Shown: positions 37,560 through 49,533, numbered from the stretch's first letter. The stretch is DNA of 64,000 bases from Motacilla alba alba (GCF_015832195.1 NC_052033.1:4836001-4900000), one strand, 5' to 3'. Notes: a model not told the origin generated them from the sequence alone. Made by a program: numbers and translations.

Positions 37560-37880
37560 GCATTCCTGCTTCAGCCCGAGGCATCTCATTTTTCTCCATT
37601 TAATCAATTTATTTGCAGGCTATTTATCCAATTTGTCAGGAACATTTTAAATTCTAATCCTGTTCTCTAATAGACTTACAGTCATCCAAGGTTCATATCA
37701 CCTGCAAATTTAATAAGCAAATTCCTTTTCCACCAGGAACAAAGAGACCAAATCCAGAACCACACCAGCCCATCCTTCCCCTGATATTTGGTCCCTGCAT
37801 GGTCACTCAGCCCTCAAGGCCTCCACCCCAGACAAGCTCATTAACAACCTGCTTCTCTAATTAATCTCACATTGCTTTGC
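37560..37880 (-). mobile_element. Ancient CR1-like LINE fossil (RT motif C)
   Basis: On the minus strand LLIKFAGDMNLG can be read at about 37681-37717, with the FAGD codons at 37708-37697. CR1 reverse transcriptases carry LLIKFADDTKLG here, where the DD pair is catalytic. The first Asp is replaced by Gly, so the copy is dead. Flanking sequence is too decayed to define ends. Confidence 0.7.
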
Positions 37881-38554
37881 TAGAAACTGCTGCAACCCTT
37901 GCTGAGGTCATGATCCTTGATATGAGTTATTCCTCCCTGGCCATAAAACACAGGGGGAGAAACACAAACAAAAAAAATAAGTTAAAGTTGCCATGATTTG
38001 TTTCTGAGTGTTGGCTGCTTGGTTATCTCTCTCCCTCACTTTTGGGAGTGTCTGGGTGCAACTGGGATTAAAATCAGGGTTTATGTATTCAGGTGACAGC
38101 ACACTGGGCATCTTCACCTGCTTCCTGCTCCATCCAGAATCCAGGCACTCCTCATATCCCAGACAGATGGAAAAATGGGAAGGTTTTAGCCTGGCTGCCA
38201 GCACGAGATGAGCAAACCTTGAGAGGAGCCCAGGGACACCCTAAGTGCCCTGAAATTAATAAGTGCCCTACAGCTTTCCCTGGTTGGAATTTTCCTTTGG
38301 ATCCTCCACCGTTGGCTGCTTTCTGCAAGGAAAAATTCCGCAGGAACTCATTTTGTGGCTGTGTCTCAGTTTCTGTCCCTCCATGTAGTCAAACTTCAGT
38401 TTGATGTGAAAACCCGACCAGAGGACAGGGGACAAATAAGAAACTGGATATTTCTGGAACCCCTGTGACTGTCTGGGGGGATTTTCAGAGCTAGGGGATG
38501 AGATGGGTTAATTTTCACCTGGTTCCCAGTAATCATGATACAGATTCCTGCTCA

Positions 38555-38690
38555 CCCCTGGAAGTGCTCAGAACCACGTGGATGTGGCACTTGGGGATGG
38601 GGTTCAGTGACCGTGGAGGTGCTGCTGGGTTGGTGGCTGGACTGGATGACCTTAAAGGTCTTTTCCAACCTGAGCAATCCTGCCTGTGTC
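38555..38690 (+). mobile_element. CR1 LINE 3' end fragment
   Basis: GTGGATGTGGCACTTGGGGA followed by GGACTGGATGACCTTAAAGG and TCTTTTCCAACCTGAGCAAT is the sense CR1 3' terminus. Confidence 0.9.
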
Positions 38691-39039
38691 CCCATGGACT
38701 CTGAGGATGGACCTGTCTCCTCTCTCCAAACGCTTTTGCAGTGTCCAACCAGCCTCTCAATTGAGGGAGTTTTTGGGATGTTTGGAGGAGTTTTGTGTGT
38801 GAGGTTTGTGCCCTTGGCCCTGGCACCACTGGGAAGGGACTGGCTCCATCTTCTCTGTTCACCCCTCAGCTCATCAGGAGATCCCCTGAGCCTTCTCCTC
38901 CCCAGGCTGAGGAGCCCCAGGTCAGACCCTCCAGCATCCCCCTGGCCCTGGGCTGGACCCGCCCCAGTTCAGCCAGGGCTCTGCTGTACTGGGAGCCTGT
39001 CCCTGGGCCAGCACTGCAGATATTCCTCCCCAGGGCTGC

Positions 39040-39480
39040 TGATGCCTTAAATTTCATCTTTCACATTTCCCAGGCTCTGCCCTGCACTGGTAAATAACTC
39101 TGAGCCCCACAGAAAGTGCCAGCAGCTCTCCTCCCAGCTCAGCCCCACAGAACAATCCTTTTCCAGCCCCACAGCCAAGGACACCGCTGCAGCTTCAGCC
39201 CCAAAAAGTGCCACCAACAGGGCATGGAGGAGAGCAAGCTGGGAGGGTGGCACTGCATCCCCTGGAGCTGCAATGGGACACTGAACCCCAGCGTGGCCAT
39301 GGACCAAAACTCATAAAAGGCTGAAAACTCCTGGCCCTGAGTCCATCCTGGGTCCACCCTGGGTGCAGCCCTGGCTGGGCTCCTGCACTGCCCAAGGTGG
39401 ATCCTTTGAAGGTTTTTTATAATAAATCCCCACTTTATTCTTTATCTCTGTCTGGCTCTGCTCCAGGAGCCTCTCCAGCA
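39040..39480 (+). mobile_element. 443-bp LTR family, copy 2 (opposite orientation)
   Basis: TG at 39040 and CA at 39480. It reads TGATGCCTTAAATTTCATCT through CATAAAAGG (39312-39320) and AATAAA (39421-39426) to CTCTCCAGCA. It is nearly identical to the reverse of the copies at 4275 and 59020, with about two bases missing. Confidence 0.8.
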
Positions 39481-40207
39481 GCAGGAGCCGTGCCCTGCCC
39501 GCTGTCCCCATCCCCGGGATGCTGCTGCCTCCTGTGCCACAAGGGCGCATCGCTCCCTCATCTTCCTCCTGCTCCCGGCACGAATTCCAGCCGTGCTTTC
39601 CCCCCGTTTATTACCCCGTTTTCAGACGTTCTTCCATCCATTTTTGAGCTCCAAGAGGCAGTGAGTGACGAGCCCGGGGTGTTTCTCCGTGGCCTCTCCC
39701 TGCCATTCTCAGCTGATGAGTTCAGGGCTGGATCGCTCTGCAGGCACCTCTGCCCTGCAAGCCTCGGGAGGATGGATTTCCCAGGAGGGCTCCATCCCTC
39801 CAGAAGCTTTTAGAGGAGCTCCTGTGCCCGTCCCTTGCAGCCAGACGTGGGCTGCGCTCAGGCCAAGGAGGGCAAGGACTGCCAGCCTGGCTCCAGCACA
39901 GCTCATTCCCAGAAAACACCCAAATCCCAAATTCTGGGTGTGCTGTTCCCTGCTGGTGCTGCCACGGGCTGCAGGAGCTGCTGGCTGAGGGGGGACACGG
40001 AGATGGGGACACTCGAGGTGTGCAATGCTGGTTTTGGAACAGGAGCAGACACAGCCTGAACACGGCAATCGCGCCAGAAGGGAACCAGCAGAGCATTCTC
40101 TCTCCTCTCAGGGGGCACTCCTTCCCACAGCCTCACTCCTGGGGGAAACGGGCTCTTCACTGAGGACACTTGCACCTGAATAGGAACCATCATCTTCTGA
40201 TTCTGAG
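39481..40207. other. No recognised feature
   Basis: GC-rich intronic sequence with no gene or repeat identified. Confidence 0.5.
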
Positions 40208-40612
40208 CAATTTCTCATTTCACCTCAAATCCTCCTTTCCTTTCCTTGAACTTTCCTCTTTCCTTTCCCCCTTCCTTTCCTTTTCCCTTTCCCTTTTCTT
40301 TCCCCCTCCCTTTCCTTTTCCTTTACTTCCCTTTTCCCTTCTCTTCAACTTTCCCCTTCCCTTTCCCCTTTCCTTTCCCGTTCCTTGAACTTTCCCTTTT
40401 CCTTTCCCCCTTCCTTTCCTTTTCCCTTTCCCTTCCCTTTCCTTTTCCTTTCCTTCCCTTTTCCCTTTCCTTTCCTTCTCTTCAACTTTCCCCTTCCCTT
40501 TCCCCCTTCTTTTCCTTTTCCTTTCCCCCTTCCTTTCCTCTTTCCCCCTTCCTTTCCTTTCCCCCTTCCTTTCCTTTCCTTTCCTTTTCCCTTTCCTTTC
40601 CCTTCCCTCAGG
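40208..40612. repeat. Polypyrimidine tract, CCCTTTCCTTTTC-type
   Basis: About 400 bases are almost purely C and T on the plus strand. The tract is made of CCCTTTCC/TTTTCC units with three interruptions of TTGAACTTTCC or TTCAACTTTCC. Long FPFPFP-type ORFs are artefacts. Confidence 0.95.
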
Positions 40613-41695
40613 TGTTTGGAGTTCATTGCTTCCCCAGCGTCACCCAGCCCCCGTCAGAACCTGAATTATTGGCATTTTGCTGTGGCTGAGCTAATCAAGC
40701 ATCTGAACGCAGCGCTGGGCTTCATTTACCACTTCTGTAGCCCTTTGTAAACACTTTGTAAGCAATAAAATACTTTAAAGGGATGCCCGAGCCTCCCTAC
40801 ACCTGCTCAGGTTTAAGAAGATAATGCTGTTAATTGTGAAGTGCCAGTTAGGCGGGAGCTTATCTGTTGTTGAGACAAGGATCTGAGCTCAGAGCTGTTT
40901 ACCAGGAGACTCCATTAGGGGAAGAAAGGAGCCACGGGGCTCTGAATTGCCAGGCCACGAAAGGAAATTTCTGAGCGCAGCTGGAGGAGCCATCAGATAA
41001 AACCAGCAGCAGAAAGAGTGAGATGTTGCTCTGGAAAAAAAAGGAAAGCAGCGCTCCCACTGCTCTGCAAACGCGCGGACGCGTTCCTTTCCGTTTGCAA
41101 TTTATTGCTTTATTTCTTTGGTTAAACTGCCTCCATCCACAAGTGTTCTCACTTTTAGCTTCCAGTTCTCCCCTGCGTGCCAGGGGCTGAGCTCCCAGAG
41201 AGGTTAAAGCACAATCACCACCTGGATTATCAGCACCGAGGTGCAAAACTCTGGGTAGCTGTTAAAGAACACTCTAAATAACCCCCAAAGTGTTCCTTCC
41301 AAGGAAATCTCCCTTTTTTCACTGATTTAACCTTTCCTTTGCTTCTTGGTTTTAGTCTTCTCCAGAGCCTATTTTATTTTTTCTCAGTCTCAGGGATTTC
41401 ATATGGAAATATTCCTAATAAAAACTTGATTTACTGTGTTCTGTAATGGAAAAAAATAAAATCAAGTGCCAGAATACGAAAAGAAAATGCTGTATTTTCC
41501 AGCCTGTCTTTCCTAATAAAATTCCTCATGAAATCTGCAAAGCAAGGATATTTTTAATATATGCCAGCTGTATTACAGATACACCTGTAAGTGTAATGCA
41601 GATATATGATCATTCTGACAGTCATGCTGTACTTTGCATTCGTTTTAGAGAATTTATTAAAGTACTTGGAGCTGCTCTGAAATCTGCAGTTAACA
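40613..41695. other. No recognised feature between the two skewed tracts
   Basis: Unique-looking intronic sequence, AT-rich at 41380-41690. Confidence 0.45.
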
Positions 41696-41968
41696 GGAGA
41701 AAAGGATGGCCTGAAAAGGAAAAAAAAAGGCAGGGAAGGGGAAAAAAGGAAAAAAAGGGAAAAAATTTTAAAATGGAAAAAATTGGGGAAAAGGGGGAAA
41801 AAAGGAAAAAAAAGGGGGAAGGGGGAAAAGGCAAAAAAAGGAAATAAAGGGAAATAAATAATAAAGGGAAATAATAAAGGGAAATAATAAAAGGAGGGAA
41901 AGGAAAAAAGGGGGAAAAAGGGGGGGGGGAAAGGAAAAAAAGGGAAAAAAAAAAAGGGGAAAAAGGCC
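41696..41968. repeat. Polypurine tract, GGGGAAAAA-type
   Basis: About 270 bases of G and A on the plus strand in GGGAAAAAAGG and GGGAAATAATAAA units. It has the opposite strand skew to the tract at 40208. Confidence 0.95.
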
Positions 41969-43702
41969 TGAAGAAGAACCATTAGCCTATAAAGGGCCAA
42001 GGCAGGGGTGGAATCCTCATTCCTGAAGGATTTAAAGATGGGTGGGTGTGACATTTGGGGCCACGGGTTTGTGACTGGACACTTTGAAGCCTTTTCCCAC
42101 CCAAATGATTCCATGCAAAACAATCCTTTGCCTTCTGCCCCTCCGGTCTTGTCACCAAAGCTGCTGAGACTGCAGAGCAGGATGGAGGCTGCTGCTGTGC
42201 TGATGACAAGGAAGCTCCTCGATGCCCACACTAATGAAGAGAAAATCCCTTTCCAGGGCTGATCTTCCCCAGCCTGAGGGATCCCGGGGAGTGCAGAGCC
42301 CCAAGGCAGGGAGGAAAGGAGCCCAAAAGCTGCTGAGGAAAATGGGAATACTTCCAGCACCACGCTCCTCGTTCATCACACACTTTGTGGTCGCTATTTG
42401 TATTCCAGAGGGGAAGCCTGGAGCAATTGTCCTTCAGCTGCTCCATGGTCAGCAGAGCTGGGAAAAGGAGCAGCTTTTTCCAGCCCTTTTTTTTTCCCCA
42501 GGGATTTTGGGCAGTGAGAGTGGCAAGGAGCAGCCCAGGAATGGGGAAACAGAGCCCCCAACCCCTCCTGAGCCCGGTCTGCCCAGGCAGGGCTCAGAGT
42601 GATGAGCACAGGAACATTCAGCCTAATAGATCACCAAACCCAGCTGCCTTTCGTGTACACGAGCCAACAGCTAATTCCTTTGCTCTCCTGAGCTGTGAAT
42701 ATCCTGCTTGCAGAGTGTTTCTGCACCTGCCTGGCGCTCCCCAAGCACCCTGACCCCCAAAAATGTTCCGTGGCACGGGGCAAAGGAGACAACCCCGAGA
42801 GCTGAGCTGCTGCTGGAGCCAGCAGTCAGCCGTGAGAGGGGCTGGAAATGCCAAATGGAAGGTTGTCCCCACAGCCTCCGTTTAGATTCATTATGTCAGG
42901 TTTTTGTTCTACCATCCCAACCTATTTTTCAGCAGTAATCCTGTGATTCATTCATCGAACAGGATGCTCGGGGACTAAGGCAGCTATTCAGGAGTTATTT
43001 TAATCCTCATTAAGCGGTGAATGGCCCTGTTCTCCAGGATCCCACGCCATCCAAAGCCTGCACCGATCACAGAGCTGTTATTTTCCATGTCGGCTTTTCC
43101 TCCCCACCCATCCCAGCCTCCCAAACACCCCCCCCTGCCAGCCCAGGCTGTACCTGAGCCCAGAACAGGTGTGCTCACACCTGCCAGCCTCTATTCCTTT
43201 GGAGCAGCAGCCCTGGAAAACGCGGGGCAGATTGGTTTTTTCTATCACAGGGGGGATTTTTAATGGGATTTAGCGAGCACAAATCAGCTGCTAATTAATC
43301 ACGGCCCTTTTGTGGGGGAGGAAAGGCAGCTGGAAGAGCTCCTGGTGTACCTGGGGGGAAGGTGATGAAGGCAGGTGGGATGGCTGGCCACACGTTGGGA
43401 GGAGGGGGGCTGGAAATGCTCCCCCAGCTCAGCCCCAGGTTTGTCACTCTCTGTCCCAGCCGTGGTGCTCAGGGCACAGCCTCGGGGTGAGGGGCACCTG
43501 AAGGAGCAGGGATTTCACCTGCACAATATCCAGTGAGTTCCTGAAGGCTGTGTGAGTGAACATTGCTCTGCAGACCTCAGCTCAGTCCTTTGCTGCCTTT
43601 TCACCCCTTGTTCTCCCAGCCTGGGACGTGTTTATTGCTTATTTTCAGGCTATGTGAGATGAAGGCTTAAATGAAATCGAAGAAATCAAGCAGGAGGTGA
43701 AT
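41969..43702. other. No recognised feature
   Basis: Intronic sequence; no coding, RNA or transposon signature was recognised. Confidence 0.5.
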
Positions 43703-43910
43703 CAGAGAACCACAGAATGTCCTGAGCTGGGAGGGACCCACAGGGATCATCAAATCCAGCTCCTGTCCCTGCCCAGACCCCCAACAATCCCACCCTGGGC
43801 ACCTCCAAGCACTCCTGGAGCTCTGGCAGCCTCAGGGCAGTGCCCAGCACCCTCTGAGGGAAGAACCTTTCCCTAAATCCACCCTCAGCCTGCCCTACAC
43901 AGCTCCACAA
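43703..43910 (-). mobile_element. CR1 LINE 3' end fragment
   Basis: GAACCACAGAATGTCCTGAG, then GGGATCATCAAATCCAGCTC and GAAGAACCTTTCCCTAAATC correspond to the reversed CR1 3' end. Confidence 0.85.
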
Positions 43911-45329
43911 TGTGCAGCTGCAGCTGGGAAACGCTTGGCTGCAACGAGCACTGGAGTCCTGGAGCTTACGGCTGAGAAAAATAAAGAAAAAAAATAAATA
44001 AGAAATCAGCGAGGCTCACGGAGCTGTGATGTGGAAAAGAATCCTTCTCCCTGAAATCTCTGAGTGAAAGCAGGAGCGCGAGCAGGATGTTCTCGTACAG
44101 CAGGGCTGGGGTTCACTCACAGAAACCTGTCTCCTGTGCTGAGAGGCTGCACAAATCACACACTCATTCACAGGATTCTCCTCCTCCCACACAGCCTGGA
44201 ACATGGGAAGCAGGCCCACTCATCCCTACACACCAACAGATGCCTCCCTGCCTGCAGCTCCTCCCCAGTGCCAAGGCAAGCTGCAGGGAGGGCCTGGCTC
44301 CAGGGAAATGCAGCTCCTGCCCGCAGGCAGCCACAGCCACCAAGGGCACACGCAGGAAAACAAAGGCACGGGAGAAATGTTTCCCCATCTTGGCTTGAAA
44401 ATGATGTCTTTAACAACAGCAGTGGGGAAGAGAAAGGTCACGGAGATTTCTCTCTCTCCAGGGGAGCTGATGCCTTCTGGAGCACCTTTGGACAGGCTTG
44501 GCTTGGGAAAGGAATGGTTTTTCCTCCTCATGGGCAGTGAGGGTGAGGTGTGTCCAAAGGGCAGCTTTTCCTGCTGGCTCAGCAGCAGAGGCTCTGGAAA
44601 AGGGAGATTTCCTGCATGGGATCCCCCCAGGAATGGCTCTGCTCCCCCGGGCAGCAGCCAGGCACCCTCAGCCAGCTGGGAACGTCTGAACTCACCTGGA
44701 GCATCCCTCTGAAGCATTCCCTGCTTTTTTTGCTCTGAATTTCACTGCTTTCACCCGAGCCCTTGCTGCCCTTTCTCACACCTTCCAGAATAAATCAGGA
44801 GGGGGAAAAAAAAAATGGAGAAGGGACTAGAAGGAATCCAGCTGAGGAGAAAGAAGCAGAACTTTCTGTCAGGGAGAGAAAGTCCTGGAGTGCCTGGGAT
44901 CCCCTCCGTGCCTGAGAACTTCCCACTGCCTTGGAAACACAAATTGGATAATTATGGCCTGGTTTCCTCAAAAACCCACCAGCTGAGCAGAAAGCATGAC
45001 TAACAGCAGGCAGCAGTGCACAACAGCAGCTGGGGGAGCAGCAACCTTTGGAAACACGTCCAGAATGGGGGAAAAAGGGGGGAAACATATGGTCAGGGGA
45101 AAGAAAACGTGTCCTTTAAAGGGCAGCGCTGGAGATGGAGCTGATCTGAGAAGGTATAAATAGGCTGGGTGTCTGAAGCAGGATTAGTTCAATGCAATCT
45201 TCGGTGGAACACAGCCAGCTCTTGCACATTCTGAGTGCTGAGATAATTATGCAAATACCTCTGGAAGTAACACACGGTCCCTCCTAACCCCATGGTGCTG
45301 GCAGAAAGGAGAAGGGGAGGGAACACAAA
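43911..45329. other. No gene recognised
   Basis: A short A-rich stretch lies near 43977-44005. Otherwise plain intronic sequence. Confidence 0.45.
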
Positions 45330-45765
45330 GTCCTGCTCTGGTTTTCCCCTCTTCCACTAAGTGTAAAGAGGAAACTTTGAGGATGAAATCCCCGTGAGAA
45401 GGATTTTTGGTCTGGTTTACCCTCTCCCACAAAGTGTAAAGAGAAAAATTTGGGGGTGAAATCCCTGTGGGAAGGATTTTTGCTCTGGTTTCCCCTCTTC
45501 CACCAAATATAAAGATAAAAATTTGGGGATGAAATCCCTGTGGGAAGGATTTTTGCTCTGGTTTCCCCTCTTCCACCAAATATAAAGATAAAAAGTTTGG
45601 GATGAAATCCCTGTGAGAAGGATTTTTGCTCTGGTTTCCCCTCTTCCACCAAATATAAAGATAAAAAGTTTGGGATGAAATCCCTGTGGGAAGGATTTTT
45701 GCTCTGGTTTTCTCTCTCCCATCAAGTGTAAAGAGAAAAGGTTGAGGATGAAATCCCTGTGAGAG
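45330..45765. repeat. 73-bp tandem repeat, six units
   Basis: GAAGGATTTTTGCTCTGGTT recurs at 45398 (variant), 45471, 45544, 45617 and 45690, exactly 73 bp apart, with partial units at both ends. The central units carry CACCAAATATAAAGATAAAA. The 296-aa minus ORF is an artefact. Confidence 0.95.
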
Positions 45766-45956
45766 GGGCTCTCCGGTGAGTCCAGGGGTGCTGGAGCTCA
45801 AATCCAGGTGCAGAGCAGAAATCCAGCCCTGGTCACTGCTTTCCCTCAGGAAACACCAGGGCCTGGCTGTCCCATCCTCCTCTTCAGCCTGAAGAGGAAC
45901 AGCAATCAGCAGAGAGCCAAAGCCCTTGCCTGCCACCCTCCAAGCACAACCACAAT

Positions 45957-46010
45957 CTAAATAAATAATAATATAATAACATAATAATATAATAAAATAA
46001 TATATTTTTT
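45957..46010. repeat. AAT/AATAT microsatellite
   Basis: ATAAATAATAATATAATAAC and similar A/T-only units. Confidence 0.85.
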
Positions 46011-46854
46011 CCCTAAGGCTTTGGGTCAGTCCCTTCTTGTCTCCAGGTGCTGGCAGGAGGGTGCAGAGCCCGGGGAGGAGGGTGGCTCCCAGCTTGCCCA
46101 GAGCCCAGCAGGGCTCTCCCAGCCTCAGCACTGACAAACCTGAGTTGTTATCAGCAGCACGACGATGCAGATAAATAGACTGAGGTCCTTAGCTGGTTTG
46201 AGATCCCTCTGAAGCCACAGAAATTCCCTGGCTCCTCATCTGTCACCGAGGCACGGCCAGCCTGGAGGTGTCTGGGCAGAGACGCCAAGGCTTTCTCTGG
46301 ATGTGACACAGCAAGGAGTGCCTGTGAGGGGCCAGGAGGGAGGGTTTGAAACGAATCCCAGCCTTCTGCTGATCGCTGGCGATTTGTTTTCCCTGGGTGG
46401 AGGCTCGTCTGCATGCCTGTCAACTGCTAAACGTGGCTTTGGGCCAGGGCTTCCAGGACAATGAGGATGCAGATGCGATCTAACAGCGATCCGAGCCTTA
46501 TCTTCAGGCAGATAAAGAAGTCACCGGCACTAATCAAGCCCTTAAAACGAGCCACGGCTGTAAAGTGCTTTATTGAGGCACAAAGAGAGCGGCTCCGTGT
46601 TAGGGAAGAAGGGAGAGCTCTATTTAAATCCTAATCCTATCAGCAATTAAGCAGATGGTTAACTTTAGGCATCTGCTTAAGTCCAACTGCAGTCACGTTC
46701 AAGAGTGGCTCGCAAAATAGTGGTTCTATAAAAGATCTGTGTGTGTGGCAGTGTCAAAAATCTTGATTTTAATGAGAATTCCCTGCTCTCTTCTGGCAGT
46801 GCTTCAATTCCAGCAAAGGGAGAAGGTGGCACAGACTCTCTGAAGGAGAGATCC

Positions 46855-46990
46855 CGGAATCCTGGAGTGGTTTGGGTTGGGAGGGACCCTAAAACCCCTC
46901 CAGTGCCACCCCAGCCATGGCAGGGTCACCTCCCACTGTCCCAGGGTCACGTCCCACTGTCCCAGGTGCTCCCAGCCCCATCCAGCCTGG
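46855..46990 (-). mobile_element. CR1 LINE 3' end fragment
   Basis: GAGTGGTTTGGGTTGGGAGG, CCACCCCAGCCATGGCAGGG and CAGCCCCATCCAGCCTGGCT form a reversed CR1 3' UTR. An internal CACGTCCCACTGTCCCAGG duplication is present. The element runs directly into the tandem repeat that follows. Confidence 0.85.
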
Positions 46991-47135
46991 CTCCGGGCTG
47001 TGCCAGGGGTGCAGTGTCCCTGGGGGCTCCAGGCTGTGCCAGGGGTGCAGTGCCAAGGAATGCAGTGTCCCTGGGGGCTCCGGGCTGTGCCAGGGGTGCA
47101 GTGCCAAGGAATGCAGTGTCCCTGGGGGCTCTATC
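46985..47135. repeat. 54-bp tandem expansion at the edge of a CR1
   Basis: CGGGCTGTGCCAGGGGTGCA and GTGCCAAGGAATGCAGTGTC repeat two to three times. The first unit derives from the CR1 segment that normally follows the CATCCAGCCTGG block. Confidence 0.85.
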
Positions 47136-47214
47136 TGGCTCAGGACAGGAGGAGGCCATGCAGGGCCCTGGGCTGGAGCATCTGCACTCTGCCTCAGTGG
47201 CTGTTAGAGAGCAT

Positions 47215-47650
47215 TTTAGGCAGATGCCGTGGCCTATGTGCACAACCCTGCAGACAAAAAACAATGGATATTCTGTGGATTTAGAAGCATGCTTGCCAAC
47301 ACTTCGGGTACGTGCCTGATAGCAGAAGCATGCTGCCCTTGGACAGCCAGCATGAGAAAGTTTGCCAACTGAAGAAGATGTGAAAGAACATGGTCTGAAG
47401 ATTCTAGCAGAGGATGAGAAGATGTTCTACTGATACTGCTGACAAGCTGAGCTACGTGACCAAGATATGTTTAAGAAATAGTCTTTGTTTTATGTATAAG
47501 TTCTTTGTTAACCAATCAGATACTTTCCAATGTCGCTTGAACCCTGGAACCATATAAATGTACCCTGAAACTAACAATAAAATGGAGCATTGATCATACT
47601 TCTATGAAGACTTGATCTTTGACTCTGGAGGCCCCTCTTCCTTTTTTCCC
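47215..47650 (+). mobile_element. Probable solo LTR with CCAAT, TATA and AATAAA
   Basis: CCAAT lies at 47512-47516, TATAAAT at 47553-47559 and AATAAA at 47576-47581, followed by a CT-rich U5-like part. The close TATA-to-AATAAA spacing fits an LTR. It is the only copy in the window; ends are approximate and no internal gene follows. Confidence 0.65.
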
Positions 47651-48179
47651 CTACCCCTACTCTCTGTCCGGCAAGAAGTGGCCCTGAGCAAACCCTGCAG
47701 GGCTCATCCTGGCGGGTCCCCCTGCCCTCCCAAGCCTGGTGACCAGTTCAGCGTGGTCCCAAAGCCCTGGTGCAGGAACCAGCTCCAGACCCTCGGCCAG
47801 CACCTCCAGCAGGATCTTGCCCATTAACTCTGCACAAACAAACAATCATTTAGAACATCAGGGAAAATAACCTCGCCCGTAATCACTGATTAGAAATGTT
47901 TGCTCATGGCTGGGTATTTATAGCCTACAAGAGGGAAATGTCACCCTCATTGCCTGCCTTCATGGCGGATATTGTTTAATTAGCAGCCTCTGGGCTGCTG
48001 CTCTTTGGAATGGAGATGAGCTCTGCTTTGTCTGCCCTTCCCTCTGCTCTCCCTCTCCTGTGCAGGACTGGGAGCTTGCTGGGGGCTGGATCCTACCCAC
48101 GGTCACTGGCAGACTTGCACGCTGCTGTTCTGGGCTGCCACATCCAGAGGAGACAACCAGGCTTGGACACACACCCTGT
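47651..48179. other. No recognised feature
   Basis: Intronic sequence with no clear repeat or gene. Confidence 0.45.
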
Positions 48180-48590
48180 GAGGAACCACGGAGGGAGCTG
48201 GGGGTGCTCAGCCTGGAGCAAAGGAGACTCAGGGCTGCCATCATCACTCCCACAGCTCCTGAAAGGTGCCTGTGCTCAGCTGGGGCTGGGCTCTGTCTCC
48301 AGGAACTGACAGAACCAGAGCACACAGCCTCGAGCTGTGAAATTACAGATTGGATATCAGGAAAAAATTTTTTCCAGAAAGGTGATAAAGTTCTGGAATG
48401 GCTGCCCGGGGAGGTGGTGGAGTCACCATCCCTGGGTGTGTTTAACAAAGCCTGGATGTGGCACTGGGTGCCAGGGTTTAGCTGAGGGGCTGGGGCTGGG
48501 TTGGACTCGATGATCTTGGAGGTCTCTCCCAACCCAGTGATTCTGTGATTCTGGAATTCTGTGAATCCTGTGGGTTCTGTGATCCTGTGC
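48180..48590 (+). mobile_element. CR1 LINE 3' end, best-preserved copy
   Basis: About 400 bp of sense CR1: GGTGCTCAGCCTGGAGCAAA, then AGTTCTGGAATGGCTGCCCG, GGATGTGGCACTGGGTGCCA, GTTGGACTCGATGATCTTGG, and a tail of degenerate ATTCTGTG units (48538-48590). Confidence 0.95.
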
Positions 48591-49533
48591 CCTGCCCCAG
48601 GATGTCTCTCACAGAACAGCCACGGCCATCCCTCACTCTGTGCAGGGATTTTTGCTGCATCTCCTGAGCTCCTCAAGCTGCTCAGGGCTGTCCTTCCAAA
48701 GGCAGGCAGGAGGGTGGAGGGTGTAAAAACCGATAGAAACGTCTCAAGCTTCCCAAATCTGTGCTAGACTTACAGGGAGGTGGCTCCTTAAGAAAGTCCA
48801 GCCTAAGACATCTGGGATTAGTGGTCAGGGCAAACCACAGAGGAGAATGAGCTGGAGCAACCCCTGCTCACAGGAGAGCAGCTACGAGCTGTGCTCTGCA
48901 GCCCCAGGCCAGTGGAGGGATTCAGGGGAGCCTGGCTTAAAGCCAGAGACAAAAACCATAGGTGCCCGAGCTCCTCGCACACCCAGAGAGTGACAGGGCC
49001 TTCAGGGGTGGCTGAGGGACCACGGAAGTCCCAGGGCAAGCTGAGTTTGATCAGGGCTCGGGCAGGGCCTGCCCTCTGCTCTCCACCCTGAGTGGGATCA
49101 GCAGGGAGCAGGATATGCTGAGGAGCCTTTTCTCCAGCATCGCAGATTTGCTGCCCTTGATGTTTGTTGAACACACTCAGAGGCACTCAAATCCCCCAGC
49201 AGCCTGTGATTATCTCATCTCTGCAGACAGGGAGTTTGTACATGCTCTGACAAACCAAACACAGCAGCAATCTGTCAGGAGCAGTCTCACCCCGCTCCGC
49301 TCTGCCAGGGCTCTCCTGGCACTGCTGGATGAGCTCTGCAAAAGCTCCACGACACCCAGGAGCTGCTCAAACCCCTCTGCTCTCCCTCTGTGTGTCCGGG
49401 CAGCCACGCACCTCGTTCCCACTGCTCCTGCCAAGGCAGACGTGTCCTCACTAAATGCTGTCCCTGGGGCGGAATCTGCAGCCCTGGAAGGGCACAGGGG
49501 GTGACGGTGGCTAACGGGAGGTTCAGGGACTGT
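48591..49533. other. No recognised feature
   Basis: Plain intronic sequence up to the truncated LTR. Confidence 0.45.

Noticed and set aside
45247..46137. 296-aa minus ORF with repeated QKSFPQGFHP units
   Set aside because: The 73-bp tandem repeat simply lacks stops in the minus frames. The repeat shifts frame each unit, so this is not an evolved protein repeat.
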